Positions 46,780 through 56,288 are shown, counted from the first letter of the stretch. The stretch is DNA of 64,000 nt from Sinobacterium caligoides (GCF_003752585.1 NZ_RKHR01000004.1:682001-746000); one strand, 5' to 3'. The notes: generated by a model from the letters alone, not told the origin. Program-made: numbers and translations.

Positions 46780-47540
46780 TGCGACCGCATATCGACACCT
46801 GGCTACTGCGACTCTCGCAAATTGAGTCGCTGACCGACCAGGAGCTACTCAACGGCTGCAGCCCCGCCGAGCGGCAGCGAGCCCAAGGCATTCGCACAAC
46901 AGCTAGAGGCGACCACACAAAGCGTGCATCTCCACGCCGCCAGTTTCTCGCCGGTCGCTGGCTGGCCCGCCGACTCGTGAAAAACACACTGCAACAGGCC
47001 ACCTCTACATCACCCCCGACAATCAACATCGCCGCTCAAGGCAAGCCCGAGGTCATCAGCCATCCCAAAGCAAAACTAACGATTAGCCATAGCGGTGACC
47101 ACGTTATCGCCAGCTGCGGCCTACTAACAGATGCCGATATTGGTGTCGATATCGAGGTGCTTCAGGAGAGGGACACTATTGCCCTAGCGGAGCAGTTCTT
47201 CCACCCCGAAGAGCAGCGCTGGCTCAAACAGCAAGTAAACCATACTCCGCTATTCTATCGATTGTGGACCGCTAAAGAAGCCTACTTGAAAGCTGGCGGC
47301 GGTGACGATTTATTGAGCACCTTACAGCGACTCTACTTCATCAACAGCACGCCTCCTGAGGCATACTCACACCTTCCCGGCTACCTGTACCAGAGCGAAA
47401 TCGACAGCAATCCCATCAGCCTCTGCCTGCTTGGTGATTATTCAACGCCCCCCAGTAACCTCGTTCTCGATTACATCGAACAGCGGCAGCTCCCCGTCAG
47501 CACGCTAAGACTGCTACCAACAACCCCATGCAATTACTAG
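46764..47540 (+). CDS. 4'-phosphopantetheinyl transferase (Sfp type)
   Basis: Transfers the phosphopantetheine arm from CoA to acyl carrier proteins. The 258-residue protein has SHSGDHVIASCG, ADIGVDIEV and the signature FYRLWTAKEAYLKAGGG, so Mg2+ and CoA binding residues (D, E, W-x-x-K-E-x-x-K) are in place. Overlapping the methyltransferase by 16 bases and next to two ACP genes, it most likely activates ApeE and ApeF. Confidence 0.92.
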   Translation: MPARVVRPHIDTWLLRLSQIESLTDQELLNGCSPAERQRAQGIRTTARGDHTKRASPRRQFLAGRWLARRLVKNTLQQATSTSPPTINIAAQGKPEVISHPKAKLTISHSGDHVIASCGLLTDADIGVDIEVLQERDTIALAEQFFHPEEQRWLKQQVNHTPLFYRLWTAKEAYLKAGGGDDLLSTLQRLYFINSTPPEAYSHLPGYLYQSEIDSNPISLCLLGDYSTPPSNLVLDYIEQRQLPVSTLRLLPTTPCNY

Positions 47541-47666
47541 TAACCAGCTCACAATTTCGAATACATCAATATTTTCAACACTTCCTCTAAAAGCCTGCAC
47601 ATAGGCTACAACCACCATAAGCTTTAGGATAGAATTGCGCGTTTTTTATCCAACGCAGAGGGTGTC

Positions 47667-49049
47667 ATGTCAGAATCCAGTGTCACAAAACTTAACGCAA
47701 CAGAGGCCCGCCAGCTGGGCGCTTACCTCCGTTCAAAACGTGCACCCAGCGGCAGCCTCAGTCTGAACGGTTTGAAAGGCTATCTCTTTGCCGTCTGCGC
47801 TTGTCCGCAGAGCACCCCTAGCGAACAATGGCTACCCGCGATCTTCGCTGGCGAGATGCCCAGCTTCGCCGACAAAGACCAGACGATTCTCCCCCTCATC
47901 GACCAACTGATGCGGCACACCCAGCAAGAAGTTAATAACGCCGAATACAAGCTACCTGCCAACTGCAGTTTTAAGAAAGATGATATCGAGAGTAATTTCC
48001 TCGCCGGTAGCGCCCTGCACGAGTGGTCGGCGGGATTCACCCTCGCCCTGCAGGCGAACATAGAGAGCTGGCGCAGCTTCGCCGACAGTGACGCGGAGCT
48101 GAAACAAGAGCTGCTTTCACTGTGGAGCTATCTCACCTTCTTCGGCAACCGTGAAGCCGCAGCACAAAGCGCTAAGGATAATAAGGCCGAAGACTTCGCC
48201 CGCTTCGCCTACGAGACTCGCCAACAACTCACTACGGTCATCAAACAGTACGCGGCGCACGCCGTACAACGACAAGGTCAGAGCACTACGGCGGAGAACC
48301 AATCGGTCGAAAACACCGACGAAGGCCTCGATGCCGTCGACAAGTTACTCGCGCGCGCAGCCCAGGCGAGCAGCAGCGCCGAAGTCGTCGAGTTGGCCAC
48401 CGAAGCGTTGGCTATCGATCCTGAACGCGTAGACACACTGCTTTTACTAGCGCGCTACACCGCCAAAAACGTCACCGACTACATCACCAAGCTACGCGTC
48501 GCAGTGATCACCGGCGAGAAGAATCTCGGCGATGCCTTCTTCGACCAACACAGCGGCAATTTTGGCAGCCAAACACAGAGCCTAGATTACCTTGAAGCCC
48601 TTAGCAGTCTGGCCAATGCCTATATCATGGACAAGCAAATTGAAGAAGGCATTGCCACATACGAGCGCTGCCTCAGCCTCAACAACGACGATCAACACGC
48701 CAACCGCTACTCATTGATCAACCTCTACCTCGGCCAGCAAGCCATCGACAAGGCCGAGCAACTCCTCGGTCGCTACCCCGATGATGACAGCGCCTTTTTT
48801 AATTACAGCCGCACACTGCTGAGCTTCATGCGTCACGGCAATAACAGCGATAGCCGAAAGCTAAAAAAGGCGGCAATCAAGAGCAACAAATACGTGGCAA
48901 AATATCTCAGCGGCCGCAACAAAGTGGCGAAACAGATCCCACAACAATTCACCCGCGGCGACAGGGATGAAGCAATGATTTACTGCTTCGAGACCCAATC
49001 CACCTGGCGCAAAGCTGCAGGTTCCATCCCCTGGTTGCTAAAAAAGTAA
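47667..49049 (+). CDS. UPF0149 (YecA/YgfB) - TPR protein
   Basis: A 460-residue cytoplasmic protein. Residues about 15-200 resemble the UPF0149 helical domain (LNGLKGYLFAVCACPQ, WLPAIF, EWSAGFTLAL); residues about 225-400 are tetratricopeptide-like helical repeats (TYERCLSLNNDDQHANRYSL). The SEC-C metal-binding tail of E. coli YecA is not visible. The function is unknown. The ATG at 47667 follows AGAGGGTGTC. Confidence 0.8.
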   Translation: MSESSVTKLNATEARQLGAYLRSKRAPSGSLSLNGLKGYLFAVCACPQSTPSEQWLPAIFAGEMPSFADKDQTILPLIDQLMRHTQQEVNNAEYKLPANCSFKKDDIESNFLAGSALHEWSAGFTLALQANIESWRSFADSDAELKQELLSLWSYLTFFGNREAAAQSAKDNKAEDFARFAYETRQQLTTVIKQYAAHAVQRQGQSTTAENQSVENTDEGLDAVDKLLARAAQASSSAEVVELATEALAIDPERVDTLLLLARYTAKNVTDYITKLRVAVITGEKNLGDAFFDQHSGNFGSQTQSLDYLEALSSLANAYIMDKQIEEGIATYERCLSLNNDDQHANRYSLINLYLGQQAIDKAEQLLGRYPDDDSAFFNYSRTLLSFMRHGNNSDSRKLKKAAIKSNKYVAKYLSGRNKVAKQIPQQFTRGDRDEAMIYCFETQSTWRKAAGSIPWLLKK

Positions 49050-49058
49050 TCACCGCAA

Positions 49059-49092
49059 CTCAATACGGGGATCGTCCCTGCTCCGTATTGAG
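49059..49092. repeat. Strong inverted repeat between UPF0149/TPR gene and rhlE
   Basis: CTCAATACGG (49059-49068) and CCGTATTGAG (49083-49092) are exact inverse complements with a 14-base loop. It starts 9 bases after the upstream stop. There is no T run, so a factor-independent terminator is not evident; it may stabilise the upstream mRNA. Confidence 0.7.
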
Positions 49093-49261
49093 CCATTACG
49101 CTCCGCCCCGATTCGGCTAGACTCTATTAAGACCCGCACTTGTAACCAAGCGCAGGTTAAGTACCTCTGAAGCTAGTCCATGGTACTTGCGTGCTAATTC
49201 GGGTAAGATGCACGCCCGCCAAAACTGGCGGCTCTATTTCCGCGCAATCACGAGATAATCT

Positions 49262-50716
49262 ATGAGCTTTGCCGACCTGGGCCTTTCGGCCCCTATCCTG
49301 AAGGCCGTTGCCAAACAGGGCTACGACACCCCATCCCCGATCCAAGCTGCGGCCATCCCTGCCGTACTAGAGGGACGAGATGTCATGGCCGCGGCACAGA
49401 CCGGTACGGGGAAAACGGCAGGGTTCACCCTGCCGATCCTAGAAAAGCTATCCACAGGCACTAGCGCCAATCCCAACCAAGTTCGAGCGCTAATCCTGAC
49501 CCCGACTCGTGAGCTAGCGGCACAAATTGCCGAAAACGTCGAACAGTACGGTGCCAACCTAACGCTACGCTCAACCGTCGTCTTCGGCGGCGTCAAGATC
49601 AATCCGCAGATGATGAAGCTTCGGCGCGGTGTCGACATACTCATCGCCACTCCAGGCCGTCTACTCGACCTCTACAACCAGAAAGCGGTACGCTTTGATC
49701 AACTTGAGATCCTGGTCCTCGATGAGGCCGATCGCATGCTCGATATGGGCTTTATTCACGACATCAAAAAGATACTCGCCGTACTGCCGAAGCGCCGACA
49801 AAACCTATTGTTTTCCGCCACCTTCTCTGACGACATCCGCAACCTTGCACGCGGTTTAGTCAACGATCCTGTCGAGGTCTCTGTCGCTGCTCCCAACAGC
49901 ACCGCCGACCGTGTTGAACAGTGTATCTACCCTGTGGATAAAAAACAGAAGACACGACTGCTGATCAAGCTAATTCTTGATAATGAATGGCAGCAAGTAC
50001 TGGTCTTCTCGCGCACTAAGCATGGTGCCAACCGCATCAGTAAGACGCTAGAGGAAGCCGGCATTAGCTCCGCTCCCATCCACGGCAACAAGAGCCAGGC
50101 AGCCCGCACCAAGGCACTGGCCGGTTTCAAATACGGCAAAGTCAGAGTCCTGGTGGCCACCGACATCGCCGCCCGCGGCATCGACATTGACCAACTGCCA
50201 CAGGTCGTCAACTTCGATCTACCCAACGTTGCCGAAGATTATGTTCATCGCATCGGCCGTACAGGCCGTGCTGGTGCCAGCGGCTGTGCCGTCTCTCTTG
50301 TTTCTAACGACGAAGAGCAGCAGCTCAGCGATATCGAGCGCCTGCTCAAGCGCCACCTAGAACGGCATATTATCGACGGTTTCAAGCCGGTACAGGAGGT
50401 CGCCGAGACCAACCTCAGCCGCAGACAAAAAAAGCCCAAGAAGGCCAGGACACCCAGAGAGCATCACGACGGCCAACGCAGTACCGGCAGCAGCAACCAA
50501 CGCTCCCGTCACGCCAATGAACGCAGTGATGGCGGCCAGAGAGGCAGTGACCGACGCGGTAACAGTAGCGATGGCGAGTCAGGCGAAGGCAAACGCCCCT
50601 CACGAGCCCAGCAGAACCGCCCCGGTAATCGTAACGGCCAAAAACGTCGTCGCCCCCAGGGCGGCGGCAATCAGAGTAGCAGCCGGTCTGACAACAGCCC
50701 AAGCGGTAATCGTTAA
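49262..50716 (+). CDS. rhlE: DEAD-box ATP-dependent RNA helicase RhlE
   Basis: A 484-residue RNA helicase with Q-motif GYDTPSPIQ, Walker [22 protein letters not shown], and [10 protein letters not shown], then a basic, glycine/arginine/asparagine-rich tail from about residue 390. It unwinds short RNA duplexes and functions in ribosome assembly and RNA decay in relatives. The core begins [14 protein letters not shown] as in RhlE. The long RGG-like tail is likely to bind RNA. Confidence 0.95.
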   Translation: MSFADLGLSAPILKAVAKQGYDTPSPIQAAAIPAVLEGRDVMAAAQTGTGKTAGFTLPILEKLSTGTSANPNQVRALILTPTRELAAQIAENVEQYGANLTLRSTVVFGGVKINPQMMKLRRGVDILIATPGRLLDLYNQKAVRFDQLEILVLDEADRMLDMGFIHDIKKILAVLPKRRQNLLFSATFSDDIRNLARGLVNDPVEVSVAAPNSTADRVEQCIYPVDKKQKTRLLIKLILDNEWQQVLVFSRTKHGANRISKTLEEAGISSAPIHGNKSQAARTKALAGFKYGKVRVLVATDIAARGIDIDQLPQVVNFDLPNVAEDYVHRIGRTGRAGASGCAVSLVSNDEEQQLSDIERLLKRHLERHIIDGFKPVQEVAETNLSRRQKKPKKARTPREHHDGQRSTGSSNQRSRHANERSDGGQRGSDRRGNSSDGESGEGKRPSRAQQNRPGNRNGQKRRRPQGGGNQSSSRSDNSPSGNR

Positions 50717-50729
50717 CAGCCGCTCTTCA

Positions 50730-50775
50730 TTTAGCCTTAAGAAGCTCCTAATAAGAGCTGCCCTTTAAGGCTAAA
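50730..50775. repeat. Nested hairpin downstream of rhlE
   Basis: The outer arms TTTAGCCTTAA (50730-50740) and TTAAGGCTAAA (50765-50775) match over 11 bases, with an inner stem AGCTC/GAGCT (50743-50747 with 50755-50759). It lies 14 bases after the rhlE stop. A short T-rich patch follows, so terminator function is possible but weak. Confidence 0.65.
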
Positions 50776-50876
50776 CTTTCCAGGTTCGATAGAGTACAGA
50801 GAGCCGATAGGCCCGCTGGCACACAGCATTGCAGCTTAATGCCGCCAAGCCCTCCCACTGAATAAGGCACTTAATC

Positions 50877-51356
50877 ATGGATACACCACAACGCAGTATT
50901 ACGCTAAGATTCTTAGCCGAGCCACAAGATGTCAATTTTGGCGGCAAGGTGCACGGCGGTGCCGTAATGAAGTGGATCGACCTAGCCGCCTATGCCTGTT
51001 CCGCAGGCTGGAGCGGCCGCTACTGTGTCACCGCCTATGCCGGCGGCATCCGCTTCATCGCTCCCATCCATGTGGGCAACTTAGTCGAGGTGGAAGCCAA
51101 GGTAATCCATACCGGTAATTCCTCAATGCACATTGCCATCGAGGTCAATGCCTGCGACCCGAAGTCTCTGAACAAACGCCAAACCACTCAGTGCATCGTT
51201 ATTATGGTCGCCGTCGATGAGAGTGGCGAGAAAATCAAAGTCCCAACCTGGGTGCCTGAGACCGAAGAAGATATCAAGCAACACGAGACGGCGATCAAGT
51301 TAATGGCTATGCGTCAAACCATTAACGAAGAGATGGAAATATTCAGGGATAAGTAA
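50877..51356 (+). CDS. yciA: Acyl-CoA thioesterase, YciA-like hotdog
   Basis: A 159-residue hotdog thioesterase. NFGGKVHGGAVMKWIDLAAY is the BFIT/YciA active-site region, and IRFIAPIHVGNLVEVEAKVI and SSMHIAIEVNA follow. It hydrolyses medium- and long-chain acyl-CoA in the cytoplasm. A C-terminal amphipathic helix ends the protein. Confidence 0.9.
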   Translation: MDTPQRSITLRFLAEPQDVNFGGKVHGGAVMKWIDLAAYACSAGWSGRYCVTAYAGGIRFIAPIHVGNLVEVEAKVIHTGNSSMHIAIEVNACDPKSLNKRQTTQCIVIMVAVDESGEKIKVPTWVPETEEDIKQHETAIKLMAMRQTINEEMEIFRDK

Positions 51357-51671
51357 CGCCCTTTACCAGGCCCGACAGGGCCCTTTCTCCGCTGTAAAAG
51401 TATCTCCCCATAGCTCACCTGGCCATCACGTTACCGTTAGTATCATCATATTAGCTTTCAGCACACCATCTGACCGAAATTTACTCATTTATTCAAAAAC
51501 GGTTACGTCGACCGTTTTTTCATCGTGAAACTCTTGTCCCAGAAATCATTTCATAGCAAGATGAAACCACATTGAGACGAGCGAATAACAACAACATTAA
51601 GCCTCGACCTCTCTGTCAATACCGTTGAGTATTTGTCGTAATAATTACAATAATTGATCGGGGAAATCATC
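51357..51671. other. Intergenic region before the PA1571-family gene
   Basis: About 315 bases. A GC-rich stem (GGCCC/GGGCC, 51369-51382) lies just after the thioesterase gene, and a strong terminator-type hairpin at 51495-51520 is described separately. No coding frame is supported. Confidence 0.5.
51495..51520 (+). terminator. Intrinsic terminator after the thioesterase gene
   Basis: AAAACGGT pairs with ACCGTTTT around a 7-base loop, followed by T residues and preceded by A residues, so it could also work on the minus strand. It lies about 140 bases after the yciA-like stop. Confidence 0.75.
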
Positions 51672-51836
51672 ATGGGAATACAGCAACAGAACTACGAAAA
51701 ACTTGATGAAAACTTTATCTATCGCGCTACTGTTATTGATCAGCACGGCAATGAAGTTAGGATCACCAGCGCGATGATAGACGACGCCTGCAACAAGCTT
51801 ATCGCTGCCGACAAGCAAAATAGCCAAGCCCGTTAA
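51672..51836 (+). CDS. PA1571-family small protein
   Basis: A 54-residue protein. The core YRATVIDQHGNEVRITSAMI then DDACNKLIAA matches the PA1571 family of short gammaproteobacterial proteins (I-D-xx-G-x-E-xx-I-T-xx-M-Ixx-A-C). Function unknown. ATG 51672 follows GGGGAAA. A perfect 11-base inverted repeat lies downstream at 51863-51894. Confidence 0.8.
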   Translation: MGIQQQNYEKLDENFIYRATVIDQHGNEVRITSAMIDDACNKLIAADKQNSQAR

Positions 51837-51862
51837 AGCCCTGCTTACTTATCAGCAAAACT

Positions 51863-51894
51863 AACACTGTATCGCCCTCCCTAGATACAGTGTT
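51863..51894. repeat. Inverted repeat downstream of PA1571-family gene
   Basis: AACACTGTATC (51863-51873) and GATACAGTGTT (51884-51894) are exact inverse complements with a 10-base loop. No T run follows. It probably stabilises or ends the short transcript. Confidence 0.7.
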
Positions 51895-52032
51895 GCTCCT
51901 GCTCACGCAATCGCCACGAACAACCGCTGCAATAATCCCTCCCCATAGACACTATCTATGTTGGCACTGCTTTCATTGTTTATAACGTCACGATAAGATA
52001 ATCGAAACGTATAAATAATAACGACACCCAGC

Positions 52033-53061
52033 ATGCATAACAAAACGCAAAAAGCGCCAGACAGCCTCATCGACTCGTCGGGAAACCCCCTCTTTGGCTT
52101 CTTTGATGCCCCCATCGCAAACTTAGGTATCGATCGCTTTGCCTATACCGATGCCATGGACAAACCCGCTGGCGCAATCAGCAAATATTTCCATTACAAG
52201 CAGTTCCAGTTTGTTTGCATCAACACCGGCGATTTCCTCATTGGCTTAGCGGTTGCGGACATACGCTATATCGGCACGGCTTTCTGTTATCTCTACGATC
52301 TCAGCAACAACCAACTAGTTGAGCAGAGTTGGCTTCGCCCCATGGGTATCGGCTATCAAATGACGCCGTCGCCTAGACAGGGCTCGGCACACATAGGAAC
52401 ATCTGGCTCATCCATCCACTTCGATATTGACGATGGCCAATGGCGAGTCATCATCGACACCGCGAACATTCAGGCTGATCTCAGCCTCCTGCAACCTTGC
52501 GGCAGCCTGCCCCTCGCCATGTGCAGCCCTACCGGCTACAGCGGCTGGACCTACACACAAAAACACAACGCACTGAAAGTATCCGGTACACTCAAGGTCA
52601 ACCATCACGCTATTCCCTTAGAATGCGCACTGGCCAGCTATGACTTTTCCGCGGGTTATATGCGCCGCGAAACTAGCTGGCGCTGGGCCAGCGTCAACGC
52701 TAGCACCCAAGACGGGTTACTGGGCCTCAACCTTGCCGCCGGCGTCAATGAAACCGGCTGCTGCGAGAATGCCTTCTGGCTCGACGGTGAGAGACACTAC
52801 CTCCCCCCCGTACGCTTCGACTTTCCTCGACACAGTAGTAGAAGCGACAATAGCTGGCACATCTACAGCGATAACGGCCAGGTTGACCTACACTTCACCC
52901 CGCTCAACAACCGCAGTGAGAAACTCAACCTGCTATTGCTGAAAAACAACTTTCGCCAGTTTATCGGCTATTTCAACGGCACCATCCGCTCTCCGGATAA
53001 GCGCGAGCTGAAACTCAACGAGACCCTAGGAATCACCGAAGACCATTTCTCTCGCTGGTAA
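52033..53061 (+). CDS. DUF2804 domain protein
   Basis: A 342-residue protein of the DUF2804 family, predicted to be beta-rich with no signal peptide. Family features are the N-terminal KYFHYKQFQFVCINTGDFL, the WTYTQKHNAL segment and the C-terminal LLLLKNNFRQFIGYFNGTI. The family is uncharacterised; a lipid-related role has been guessed from fold but is not shown here. It is a lone gene 78 bases before aceK. Confidence 0.85.
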   Translation: MHNKTQKAPDSLIDSSGNPLFGFFDAPIANLGIDRFAYTDAMDKPAGAISKYFHYKQFQFVCINTGDFLIGLAVADIRYIGTAFCYLYDLSNNQLVEQSWLRPMGIGYQMTPSPRQGSAHIGTSGSSIHFDIDDGQWRVIIDTANIQADLSLLQPCGSLPLAMCSPTGYSGWTYTQKHNALKVSGTLKVNHHAIPLECALASYDFSAGYMRRETSWRWASVNASTQDGLLGLNLAAGVNETGCCENAFWLDGERHYLPPVRFDFPRHSSRSDNSWHIYSDNGQVDLHFTPLNNRSEKLNLLLLKNNFRQFIGYFNGTIRSPDKRELKLNETLGITEDHFSRW

Positions 53062-53139
53062 AATAACAAACAAACACGTGACCGCACACGGCTTGCTCCA
53101 TACTCTCGGTATGTGTACTGTGACTACATTCGATAAAAA

Positions 53140-54891
53140 ATGATGGCGACCAACATGACAACCTCGGTATATCTCGCACGCACAATCCTGAACAGCTTCG
53201 AGGCCATGTTCGCCGACTTTCAAAATGTCACGCTGGGTGCCAAGGCACGCTTCGAGCAGGCTGACTGGCTCGCCGTCCACTCTGCGCAGAAAAGCCGCCT
53301 AGAAATTTACAAGGCAAAGATTGCCCAGCTGACCGAGCTACTCCGCACTTTGGCCGGTGAGCGCGTCGATGAGGGTCTACTGTGGCGGCAGGCCAAGCGT
53401 GACTATCTCACCTTAATCAGCCACCACATCAACTACGAAATTGCCGAATCCTTCTTCAACTCCATCTACTGTTCCATCTTTAAACATCGTCATATTAGCG
53501 ATAATGAAGCTTTTGTTTTATCTTCAAAGATGGCCGTCGACCCCAGCACCGACTTTCCGGTTTACCGTAGCTATAACACCTTCAGCAACGTCCCCAACAT
53601 GATACGCAAGATCATCGACGACTACCCCTTCGATGTCGCTTACGAAGACTTAGACCGAGACATTCGTGCAGCCACACGCAGCGCTATCGAAAACATCACT
53701 CCCCAAATTATTGGTGATCACCACAATATTCGCGTCGACGTTTTAAACCCGGTGTTCTTCCGTAACAAGGGCGCCTACTTAGTCGGACGAATACTCAACG
53801 ACGATACCGCTCCGATCCCCTTCGTACTACCCATCGTCAACGCACCAGAACGCGGCCTGCGCATCGACACCCTCATCTTCGCCCCCGATGAGGTCAGCGT
53901 CATCTTCAGCTTCACCCGCTGGTATTTTATGGTCGACTCGCAAGTGCCATCACAAATCGTCTCTTTCCTACACGGGCTGATGCCGCAGAAGCGCATCTCT
54001 GAGCTCTACAGCTGTATTGGTTTCCGCAAGCATGCAAAGACAGAGTTCTACCGCGATTTCATCGACCACCTTGCCAGCTCTGACGACCAGTTTGTCGTTG
54101 CTCCAGGTATCAAAGGTATGGTCATGGCCGTGTTTACCCTCCCCTCTCTCGACATTGTCTTTAAACTCATCAAAGATAAGTTCACCCCGCCAAAGGAGGT
54201 CACTGCCGATATCGTTCGTGAAAAATATCGCTTAGTCACACGCAGCGACCGGGTTGGGCGCATGGCCGACACACAAGAGTTTAAGCACCTTCGTATCCCC
54301 AAACACCGTTTCAGCGATGAGCTACTCGCCGAGCTTTATCAAGACGCACCATCACTGCTCTCCGAGGAAGATGGCGACATCATTATCAAGCACCTCTACA
54401 CCGAGCGCCGTATGACACCGCTGAACCTCTATCTTCGCGATGCAAACGATCAACAGCTTTGGAGTGTGATGGATGAATACGGTAACGCTATCAAAGAGCT
54501 TGCGGCCGCTAATATATTCCCCGGTGACATGCTACTAAAAAACTTTGGCGTCACCCGCCACGGCCGTGTGGTATTTTATGATTACGATGAAATTTGCCAC
54601 ATCACCGACTGCCATTTCCGCAGTATTCCCGCACCGATGACTCCCGAGCAAGAGATGGCTTCGACCCCTTGGTACTCCGTCGGAGAGTTCGATATTTTTC
54701 CCGAAGAGTTCGGTCTGTTTTTCGCAGGTAACCGCAAGGCTCGACAAGCCTTCGACCAATTACACAGCGACCTCTACAGTGTTGAGTTCTGGTTAGAGCT
54801 ACAGAAAAATATCCAACAGGGACAATTCATGGATGTCTTCCCCTATCGTCGTAACCGCCGCTTTATCCGCGACAGAAAGCCAAGTACCTAA
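53140..54891 (+). CDS. aceK: Isocitrate dehydrogenase kinase/phosphatase AceK
   Basis: A bifunctional enzyme that phosphorylates and dephosphorylates isocitrate dehydrogenase to set flux between the TCA cycle and glyoxylate shunt. The 583-residue length is normal. Recognisable blocks are the regulatory N-terminus, the ATP-site region VVAPGIKGMVMAVFTLPS and the catalytic VVFYDYDEICHITDCHFR. The glyoxylate enzymes aceA and aceB are not in the window, as is common outside enterobacteria. A small stem spans its stop codon (54889-54906). Confidence 0.96.
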   Translation: MMATNMTTSVYLARTILNSFEAMFADFQNVTLGAKARFEQADWLAVHSAQKSRLEIYKAKIAQLTELLRTLAGERVDEGLLWRQAKRDYLTLISHHINYEIAESFFNSIYCSIFKHRHISDNEAFVLSSKMAVDPSTDFPVYRSYNTFSNVPNMIRKIIDDYPFDVAYEDLDRDIRAATRSAIENITPQIIGDHHNIRVDVLNPVFFRNKGAYLVGRILNDDTAPIPFVLPIVNAPERGLRIDTLIFAPDEVSVIFSFTRWYFMVDSQVPSQIVSFLHGLMPQKRISELYSCIGFRKHAKTEFYRDFIDHLASSDDQFVVAPGIKGMVMAVFTLPSLDIVFKLIKDKFTPPKEVTADIVREKYRLVTRSDRVGRMADTQEFKHLRIPKHRFSDELLAELYQDAPSLLSEEDGDIIIKHLYTERRMTPLNLYLRDANDQQLWSVMDEYGNAIKELAAANIFPGDMLLKNFGVTRHGRVVFYDYDEICHITDCHFRSIPAPMTPEQEMASTPWYSVGEFDIFPEEFGLFFAGNRKARQAFDQLHSDLYSVEFWLELQKNIQQGQFMDVFPYRRNRRFIRDRKPST

Positions 54892-55301
54892 CAGGTAAAC
54901 CTGTTATGTCGAAAAAGTAATCAATTTGTTCACGGCCATACCTCAGGCTAAGTTAAGCCATATAATCAGCACCTACACACAGACTTATCAACAGAAATGG
55001 TGGATAGTTATTACAACTCAGAGAAACTATTCACAACCCCGAAGGATTATATAGATCGCCTATTAGAACACTTTATTATAGATGTTAACGCCATCATCCC
55101 GGCCTAAGCGACTCCCTGTCAGCATTAATGAATCATTCTTGATTTATCAAACAGCTACATGTCTCGTCGCATTTAGTCCACAAGCTAGACTTCCCCTCCT
55201 ACACAAGCTCAAAACGCTTCACATACCTTTCTATGTTGCTCTCAGCACTCGGTCTTCGCTATGGTTACGCAAACTTTACCAAAAGGCTTCGCAGCATCAT
55301 C
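54892..55301. other. Intergenic region between aceK and the AsmA-like gene
   Basis: About 410 A/T-rich bases. Open frames here overlap the next gene and look non-coding. Apart from the stem at the aceK stop I see no repeat or RNA gene. Confidence 0.45.
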
Positions 55302-56030
55302 ATGATAAAACTTTTAATTCGTACAATACTTGCCTTAGCTGGACTCGTTATTCTCGTCATCAGTGTTTGTCTGCTGGCCCCCAATAAAACACTACGCCCA
55401 TTACTGACGCAGCAAGCCACACAGCTACTAAGTACAGACGTCAGCATTGCTAGCCTTGAGTTATGCCTGAGCTGCAACACACTGCAGTTCAATAAGATCA
55501 TCATAGAAAGCCCTGAGGGCTTCGGCAATCAACCGTTACTGCAGATCACCCAGGCCACAATCGAACTAAGGCTCAATCAACTTTATCGGGAACCGATTTT
55601 CGTTGATAACATAGCATTATCAGGCGTGCATGTTCATTATCTAAAAACCGGTAAGCGTAGCAACATCACGAGCCTCTTGGCTCAACTGCCACACCAAGAC
55701 TTCTTCTCTGATGAGCAGCCTATGCAAGAAAACACAGCTCACTCTGCCGGGCAGCAAAAATTATTGGTTGATCATTTGACTCTCACCGACGTCACGGTCT
55801 CCGCACACAGCCCAGAGATAGGAAGTGAGACACTAGAGCTGAAATTACCGCCCCTTGAGCTCTTCGAGCTTGGCGGTAAAAATGGCCAACCCGCTGGCGC
55901 TATCGCAGCGCAAGTGATCGCTCGCCTACAACTAGAGCTCGCTGCCGCACTGATCCGCAACCCCGCTTTCAGAGAGCGTATACGCCAGCAAGCTGCGCAG
56001 CGACTTCGCCTGCGCGCCTCCGAAAACTAA
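55302..56030 (+). CDS. AsmA-like protein
   Basis: A 242-residue protein with one N-terminal membrane helix (about residues 5-24) and a periplasmic part. The pattern IIIESPEGFGNQPLLQITQATIELRLNQL resembles the AsmA repeat (I-x-NPxGF...L), then VDNIALSGVHVHYLKTGKRSN (parts quoted). It is short compared with AsmA itself (about 600 residues). The family is tied to outer-membrane lipid supply. I start at ATG 55302; upstream in-frame codons lack family sequence. Confidence 0.7.
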   Translation: MIKLLIRTILALAGLVILVISVCLLAPNKTLRPLLTQQATQLLSTDVSIASLELCLSCNTLQFNKIIIESPEGFGNQPLLQITQATIELRLNQLYREPIFVDNIALSGVHVHYLKTGKRSNITSLLAQLPHQDFFSDEQPMQENTAHSAGQQKLLVDHLTLTDVTVSAHSPEIGSETLELKLPPLELFELGGKNGQPAGAIAAQVIARLQLELAAALIRNPAFRERIRQQAAQRLRLRASEN

Positions 56031-56079
56031 TATTAATCGTTACGAAGAACACTTATATAAAAAAAAGCAGTCTAGGGGC

Positions 56080-56109
56080 TTGTCAGCACCTAGGCTGCGT
56101 GTCTATAAT
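56080..56109 (+). promoter_or_regulatory. Promoter of the tRNA-Asp genes
   Basis: TTGTCA (56080-56085) and TATAAT (56104-56109) with an 18-base spacer form a near-consensus sigma-70 promoter 17 bases before the first tRNA-Asp gene. Confidence 0.75.
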
Positions 56110-56126
56110 GCGCCCACTTTCGCAGA

Positions 56127-56203
56127 GGGCCGGTAGTTCAGCTGGTTAGAATGCCGGCCTGTCACGCCGGAGGTCGCGGGTTCGAGTCCCGTCCGGCCCG
56201 CCA
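56127..56203 (+). tRNA. tRNA-Asp (anticodon GTC), copy 1
   Basis: A 77-base gene starting GGGCCGGTAGTTCAGCTGG. The acceptor stem GGGCCGG pairs with CCGGCCC, the anticodon GTC is at 56161-56163, the T loop reads GGTTCGAGTCC and the CCA end is encoded. It matches bacterial tRNA-Asp. An identical copy follows after 85 bases. Confidence 0.97.
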
Positions 56204-56288
56204 TATTTTTATGGCACGCGAAGAGTCAACTTAACTGTCTACAGTTATCGCATGCAGCAGCATCGACTAACTTTATTCAGCGCATTGC

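Noticed and set aside
30190-47540. Aryl polyene locus as a wholly new biosynthetic system
   Set aside because: Gene content and order match the known aryl polyene class closely; only the lyase and details stand out.
50730-50775. Integron attC site after rhlE
   Set aside because: The arms do not carry the GTTRRRY/RYYYAAC core sites and no integrase is present.
55082-55387. 101-codon frame before and into the AsmA-like gene
   Set aside because: It overlaps the AsmA-like start in another frame and its translation looks random.
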